A stretch of DNA of 64,000 nucleotides from Chrysogorgia sp. JL179-B06. Taxonomy: Eukaryota > Cnidaria > Anthozoa > Scleralcyonacea > Chrysogorgiidae. Under the pieces are notes generated by a model. That model saw nothing but the letters and a program-made list of their open reading frames with translations. It did no database searches and was not told where the DNA came from. The translations under genes and the position numbers were made by a program. Location of the stretch: contig JAYKKM010000309.1 of NCBI GenBank assembly GCA_035772405.1, positions 270,001 through 334,000 of the forward strand. The letters are read 5' to 3'. The stretch's first letter is position 1; each line of letters starts with the position of its first letter. Shown piece by piece: positions 58,468-64,000 of the stretch.

Positions 58468-58560
58468 TACAATATTATATTTTGTATTATTGTATTGCAT
58501 TGCATCGCATTGCATTGTATTGCATTGCATTGCGTTGTATTGTATTGCATTGTATTGTAA
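58468..58560. repeat. TTGCA/TTGTA pentanucleotide repeat with inverted ends
   Basis: About 17 pentamers of ATTGC/ATTGT type are bounded by CTCCTTACAATACAA on the left and its inverse, TTGTATTGTAAGGAG, on the right. Confidence 0.9.
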
Positions 58561-58879
58561 GGAGAACTGATTAAGGTATGTACTAGTGTAAACAAACTTT
58601 TTCCTTTGTCTATTTTGTTCGAAAGTTTGGATATTGGTACATCTGGAGAGAAATTGGAATCCATTTCCAATCCTGAGGATAAAAAATGGGCTAGCTTTCT
58701 TTCTTTTCTCGTTCTCTCTTCTGTCACAAATAGAAATATTACTTTGTTCAATCCTGACTGTGGATTATTATCAACAAGTCAATTATCCTAGTGTTCCTTT
58801 AACAACTGCATCTTATGATCTACACTGTACATACACTGTATATTGTTTAGTTTTGAAGGTAAATCATTGTTAGTGAAGT

Positions 58880-59060
58880 ATTTAAACCATACCATTTTGT
58901 GCCAATTGGCTTTGGGGTTTCTCAGGGATAAGGACGCTATCACAGATAGCTTCCAAACAAACTCCAAAGCGGATTTGTACTAATGCTCCTGTTAGGGGCA
59001 CTGGTAAGAGCAGGCTTATAGCCAGAAGGGCATCCGGGTGTCGTTGGATGCCCTACAATG
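58880..59060. other. Possible SINE-like or structured repeat
   Basis: It has higher GC than the surroundings and ends in a hairpin (AGGGCATCC-9 nt-GGATGCCCT). No coding frame was found. The class is unknown. Confidence 0.3.
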
Positions 59061-59118
59061 AAAAGTGGTCACGCAAAATTTGGGGAAGAAAGAAATTATT
59101 CTCAATGATTTGCCTAAA

Positions 59119-59209
<91 letters not shown>

Positions 59210-59213
59210 TATA
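59119..59213. repeat. TA microsatellite
   Basis: This is a near-perfect TA run. Confidence 0.95.
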
Positions 59214-59275
59214 TTGGAAAAGAAATAGCTTTAATTTTCAATATTATCATACATGTGAGATTTTGACCAATTTGT

Positions 59276-59579
59276 CAGTGGCAGAGCTACAGGTGTGCAA
59301 ACGGTGCGCCACACCGGGGCAGATCTAAGAGCCCAGAGGGGGCTCTTTTGATTAATGGTGCTATTATTAATAAGCTACAAAAAATTGTGATTTGTGGTCT
59401 TTAGATTTTACTCAAGTGCTCTCAAAATGCAGTAAATGCCATTTCGATCAGAGACCATAAATTCAAACATTTCGCAGTAGAGAATTCTCCCGAACCCCCT
59501 AGATATGTCGTCATTTTGTGCGAGGGGCCACACATTTTTTTCTCGCACCTGGCCCCACACCCACGTAGCGCCGCCACTG
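59276..59579. mobile_element. hAT-like MITE (about 304 bp)
   Basis: The ends CAGTGGCAGAGCTACAGGTG (left) and CAGTGGCGGCGCTACGTGGG (read inward from the right) are related inverted repeats of the CAGTGGCG type seen in hAT MITEs. The flanking 8 bp (CAATTTGT and GACAGTGT) match poorly, so the target duplication is unproven. Confidence 0.6.
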
Positions 59580-60003
59580 GACAGTGTACTTAGTTGAGTG
59601 AAAATGTCCTAGTTGAATGAAAAAGCATTGCAGCATTGCCGGCACAAACTTGTCAAGCTAAAAATCTTGAATGGGTCTGACAAGATCTTTAGTACGCAAT
59701 ACACCGATGCTGACATGAAGTAAACTTCTAATTAATAATTCACTGAACAGATTATGAATTTTCGTCTCTTGAAGATGTACATTCTGTTGAACTGTTGAAT
59801 TACAAATTTAATTGTAAGGAGAAAATATATGAATATTATCTGCACTGCATCTTATGGAAATACATCTAATTCACTGCTTCATTTACAGTATATAAAATGA
59901 GATAATATAAGCATATTTGGACCAAAATATGTATTTAAAATGATGATATAGCCCATTTAAAATTTTTGATTTAAGACTGTTATATTTTGCTCAAAAGTTC
60001 TCT

Positions 60004-60062
60004 CAAAATTCAGGAAATGCAGTATACCCGAAATTCAGGAAATGCAGTTTACCCAAAATTCA
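60004..60062. repeat. Tandem AATTCAGGAAATGCAGT-TACCC repeat
   Basis: Two full units of about 28 bp are followed by a partial one. CTCTCAAAATGCAGTAAATGCC at 59417 is related, so the MITE interior and this region may share ancestry. Confidence 0.8.
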
Positions 60063-60534
60063 AATATTTTCCAAGGCCGCCTAGAAGTGTGTCATCCCTT
60101 TTGTCTGATATGTTCCCATCAGACAAAAGTGATGTACAGTAGTTTTTCTAGGCATGCCTGATACATTTTGAAATATGCCGAAACAGCCAAACATCTTGTT
60201 CCCGTAAAACTTATGATACTTTACAGCTGCGATTCCTTGGTCCCCAAAATTGGGAGAAGGTTTCTCACAACACGACCTGGAAATTTATTTTCGAGAGTGG
60301 TTTTTTAGTTTTTTAAACTATCCAGGCTTGGTATAACCAGCCCCAAATGTTTTATTTACATGTGAACTTCAAATGAAATTTTGGGGCATGTTTATGATCA
60401 TGCTATATTTTGGAAACAACCCATATAAAAATGTATGTATAGTATGTGCCATGTTCAAATTAGCAACACATTTATATTTTATATAATGATATCAATTTAT
60501 TTGTGTCTCTGTGCTTTTCGCCCTCCCCTCAGTC

Positions 60535-60988
60535 TGTTTGCTGATCAACTGTAAAAATAGCAAATGATTTAACTTTTCACATCTCATTAATTATTAGTTT
60601 GTTTATCTCCCGTGCGTTTGTCCACACAATCCGTTATACTTTTTCATGCACGTCCACCAACATCATTTATTGCATTTCTTGCGATAAATGCCCTAAAATC
60701 TACATCGGTGAAACTGGGCGACGCCTTTCAGACATATTTGCTGAACCCCCTCAGTCTGTTTGCTGGTCAACTTTAAAAATAGCAAATGAATTAACTTTTC
60801 ACATCTCATTAATTATTAGTTTGTTTATCTCCCGTGTATTTGATTGACTACTTTCTACTTGTGACAGCCTTTTGGCATAAATATAAGCCCTATTTATTTT
60901 ATTTAATCTCGTCTTACTCTGATGAAGGGCTCCGCTCGAAACGTCAGTATTTCGTCAAATTATTGGCAGTTTACCACCTGTTCACTTT
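60535..60988 (+). repeat. PLE terminal repeat copies with an internal GIY-YIG fragment
   Basis: A pLTR start (60535-60620) is followed by a 130-bp piece of the GIY-YIG nuclease (IIYCISCDKCPKIYIGETG) and then a second pLTR with the hammerhead-like motif at 60915-60949. The order suggests partial tandem PLE insertion. Confidence 0.8.
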
Positions 60989-61402
<414 letters not shown>

Positions 61403-61463
61403 ATTACGCTCTGCAAATTAATTCATTGAGCACTCTACCGACAGTATAAACTCAATTCACCAG

Positions 61464-61569
<106 letters not shown>

Positions 61570-61837
61570 TAGGTAACCCCCCCCCCCCCATATACCGCCA
61601 CAAAGGGATGCCGACAGGAAGTGACTTAATAGGATTAAGTGTGAATAATAAAAGTAAATTCCCTGGTAAATTCCCAAGCGTACGTACGCACTAATCCTTG
61701 AATAATTAAAAGATGATCCCCTGTGTTGCTATGTTTACTTTTACTTTAGCGTACGTACAAAATAATGAGCGTACCGTCACGCTGCAATTCTCTACTATAG
61801 TACAGAATAATAATGAGCGTAGCTGGTTTTGTGAGAG

Positions 61838-61843
61838 TATAAA
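61838..61843 (+). promoter_or_regulatory. Possible TATA box of the zf-GRF gene
   Basis: TATAAA lies 53 bp upstream of the ATG at 61896, a plausible core-promoter distance if the leader is very short. Confidence 0.4.
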
Positions 61844-61895
61844 TTGAGAGTGTAAAATAGCACAGACCATTCGTTTACGTATATTTCTGGCACAG

Positions 61896-62411
61896 ATGGA
61901 GTGTCTACACAGGAAACCTGCTTCTTGCTCGACAACAAAAAATGGTTCATTTTGGTTTTGTGGACAAAAACCTAGTTGTGGTTTTATTTGTTCTGAGGAG
62001 GATGGTTACGTATTTCAAAAAGCCATGGTCGATTGGAGATCTACCAATTTAGGGCAGCCTGTATGTCAGGGACATGGAAACACTGCAAAGTTCCGTATTG
62101 TGAAAGATCAATTGAAAGAGAACTACGGCAGACCATACTTTACATGTGCAGAACGTGAAAACCCGTGTTCCCTCTGGATGTGGGCTGACGAGAATCAAGT
62201 CGAGAAACCGAATTGCTATCACGGACAGCAGAGCTCCATGAAGAAAGTGAAAAAGGAAGGTCCTAACAAAGGTCGGATGTTCTTTTGCTGTTCAAGCGAG
62301 AAAGAAACGTCATGTAGTTTCTTTCAATGGGTACCCGAGGAACCACCAAAGTCTTCCCATGTTGAAGAGACTTTCATACCGACATTCTACAACTGTTTTT
62401 CCAATCCTTAG
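61896..62411 (+). CDS. Triple zf-GRF zinc-finger protein, single exon
   Basis: An intact 171-aa protein is made almost wholly of three zf-GRF fingers. Finger 1 uses C3, H5, C22 and C28; finger 2 C57, H60, C84 and C91, with YGRPYFTC; finger 3 C107, H109, C131 or C132, and C140, with KGRMFFCC and CSFFQWVPEE. zf-GRF modules bind single-stranded nucleic acid in DNA repair and replication enzymes such as NEIL3, APE2 and TOP3A. Here no enzyme domain is attached in this ORF. The ATG is preceded by a TATA-like box. The frame is free of stops, unusual in this TE-rich region, so it is probably functional. It could be the N-terminal part of a larger protein if spliced downstream. Confidence 0.85.
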   Translation: MECLHRKPASCSTTKNGSFWFCGQKPSCGFICSEEDGYVFQKAMVDWRSTNLGQPVCQGHGNTAKFRIVKDQLKENYGRPYFTCAERENPCSLWMWADENQVEKPNCYHGQQSSMKKVKKEGPNKGRMFFCCSSEKETSCSFFQWVPEEPPKSSHVEETFIPTFYNCFSNP

Positions 62412-62459
62412 CAGAACTGAAACACTTATACAGTAGACAATATAAACAGTTTAAACATA

Positions 62460-63771
62460 TGTGACCCTCCACGCGAAAACGTACCTTAACGCTTTAGCGA
62501 ACGGCATGAAAATACCGTTCGCTTACCGTTTGGTAAGCGTTCGAACGCTTTAAGAAGCCGTTCGAACGGTTTGATAAAACGTTTAAAATTATTAACAGAG
62601 CGTTCGAACGCCTGTTATTAAACGTTCGGTGCCTATTATTAACCGTTCGAACGGCTAACTGAAACCGTTCGAACGGCGAACAGTTAGCCGTTCGAACGGT
62701 TTCAGTTAGCCGTTCGAATGGTTAGTAACAGGCGCCGGTTTTACCAAACCGTTCAAACGGCTTCTTAAAGCGTTCGAAAGCCTTACCTAACGGTAGGGAA
62801 ATGAAACGGCATTTTCATGCCGTTCAGTGTTCGCTAAAGGGTTATTAGCGCGAGCGTTTAATCGGGTTTACATTGTATGCACGAATTCAAACGCCGGATT
62901 ATGACGAGCGCATAATGGTTCAGTTATAGGCGTAAGAATAAAGAGTTTGATCGAACGCCAATGACAAGCCAACTAGGTCGTGTGCAGCTTGACAGGTGTC
63001 AGAACACGGGAAGACAGTTCTAACGTAATGCGAGATTATGTTTGTTGTTGCCAACACAGACTCACTTCATTTGACGAATTGCGGTTAAAGTACATTGGAC
63101 GCAATTCCTAAGCGCTAACTGAAACCGTTCTAACGGCGTTAGAATGGCTTCCCCAAAGCGTTCGAACGCCTTATAAGCAAAGATTTACGCAAATCTATAA
63201 GCAAAATGTGACAAGAAATAATTTTATATCATTCGAACGATTTCAACTAGTCTACATAAAGATTATTGACGCGCAATTGACATTTTTCGCATGATCCCCA
63301 TAGCTGTCCTTTCGGAACAACCGCGACAGCAATACAGCATGATCCAAACTTCCCCGCGTTCTCTGGACTTTTCTGCTGCTGGAAAACTATGAAATTTGAC
63401 AGTTTTCTGTTCGAATGGTTTGATAAAGCGTTTAAAATTATTAAAAGAACGTTCAAACGGTTTCGTTAGCCGTTCGAACAGTTGTTAACTGTTCAAACGG
63501 TTTCGTTAGCCGTTCGAACGGGTTTGTTAGCCGTTTAGTTAGCCGTTAGTTGTGGTCAACCGTTCGAACGCCTATTATTATCCGTTCGAACGCCTGTTAT
63601 TACCCGTTCGACCTCCTGTTGTTAACCGTTTAGTTAGTTTGCGAAACCGTTCGAACGTTTTTCGAAACCGTTCGAACGCTTTTACAAGCCGTTTGTCATC
63701 CGTTCGCCGTCCGTTTTTTTGGCCGTTTAAACGGAAAAGCGTTAAGGTACGTTTTCGCGTGGAGGGTCACA
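62460..63771. mobile_element. TA-flanked foldback element filled with CCGTTCGAACGG words
   Basis: The ends are exact inverted repeats of about 36 bp starting TGTGACCCTCCACGCGAAAA, with TA on both outer sides (62458-62459, 63772-63773). Inside, GTTCGAAC occurs 13 times, and many one-base variants (GTTCAAAC, GTTCGAAT) fill both flanks of a more ordinary middle (62860-63120). No transposase is present. It lies 49 bp after the zf-GRF stop codon. Confidence 0.85.
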
Positions 63772-63875
63772 TATATTATAGTGTAAAACCATTTTGTATT
63801 GGTATGAGATTCAAATACATAAATGAACCGTTTCACACGGTGTGCTCATTCACTGTTGTTGTGTTAAGGGGAAAG

Positions 63876-64000
63876 ATGGATTTGATTTTAGATGAGCTTC
63901 AAAGAAATGACGTAGACTGTGATATGAAAACGTTATCGCATTATATAAATTACTTACTTGAACATCATTTCAAAATCGGGCAGTTCTTGCAAATTCTCTC
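63876..64000 (+). CDS. Partial reading frame at the window end, unrecognised
   Basis: It runs from ATG GAT TTG at 63876 and is open to the last base, reading MDLILDELQRNDVDCDMKTL, then SHYINYLLEHHFKIGQFLQI. It resembles a short helical N-terminus; no family was recognised. It lies on the same strand as the zf-GRF gene and may be its neighbour or the next exon. Confidence 0.4.
   Translation, partial: MDLILDELQRNDVDCDMKTLSHYINYLLEHHFKIGQFLQIL

Noticed and set aside
58317..58751. Minus-strand 144-aa ORF
   Set aside because: It runs through the TTGCA pentamer array and has no recognisable domain.
62460..63771. GTTCGAAC words as RNA polymerase III B boxes or tRNA T-loops
   Set aside because: They miss the conserved final C of the B-box consensus (GWTCRANNC) and have no A box; palindromy explains them better.

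Overview
The window looks like nuclear DNA of an invertebrate animal. It is AT-rich, has 72-bp spliced exons separated by long introns, and is dominated by transposable elements (TEs): Ty3/Gypsy, BEL/Pao, LINE, Penelope-like (PLE), PIF/Harbinger, hAT, TTAA-target and foldback elements. I saw no operons, ribosome-binding sites or CRISPR array. The TE mix and the DUF3504, zf-GRF and relaxin-receptor-type genes suggest a marine invertebrate, perhaps a cnidarian; that assignment is inference.

Host genes. (1) A leucine-rich-repeat GPCR of the relaxin receptor type (LGR type C, RXFP1/2-like) lies on the minus strand. I resolved ten LRR exons of 72 or 75 bp between 50556 and 40411, all in the same phase, followed by one exon (38612..37550) holding the hinge and all seven membrane helices. 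The signal peptide, any LDLa module and LRRNT were not found. One LRR exon lies in a 1.53-kb tandem duplication (42266..45320), so the receptor has gained a repeat. (2) Seven further short minus-strand exon candidates (36754, 31013, 8161, 7972, 2697, 2289 and 2055) are all phase 1-1 and encode charged, low-complexity peptide. A hidden phase-1 donor inside the 7TM exon would join them in frame as a long alternative receptor tail; they could also be a separate gene. (3) At the right edge an intact single-exon protein with three zf-GRF fingers (61896..62411) is followed by a second reading frame open to the window end (63876). A 1.3-kb element built of GTTCGAAC words lies between them.

Layout. 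0.5-2 kb: Harbinger transposase with two frameshifts. 2-3.3 kb: exon candidates and a TTAA element. 4-7.7 kb: word-repeat clusters and a LINE split by a hairpin element. 7.7-9.9 kb: ATC-rich DNA and an 80-bp perfect inverted repeat. 11.7-14.1 kb: LINE with a nested TA-target MITE. 14.5-17.9 kb: Gypsy element with both LTRs and a 4-bp target duplication, its RT core deleted. 19.6-22.9 kb: BEL and Gypsy remnants broken by hairpin elements. 23.9-25.6 kb: element with a 9-bp target duplication (Mutator-like), with a TTAA element nested inside. 31.4-36.7 kb: PLEs, a LINE 3' end and word repeats. 37.5-50.6 kb: the receptor. 51.8-61.6 kb: SINE, PLE arrays, Crypton-type DUF3504 pseudogene and long TA microsatellites. 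61.9 kb to the end: zf-GRF gene and neighbour.

A recurring theme is DNA that can fold. It includes hairpin-ended elements with a shared end motif, PLE terminal repeats carrying hammerhead-ribozyme-like cores, and several elements made almost wholly of one short palindromic word.
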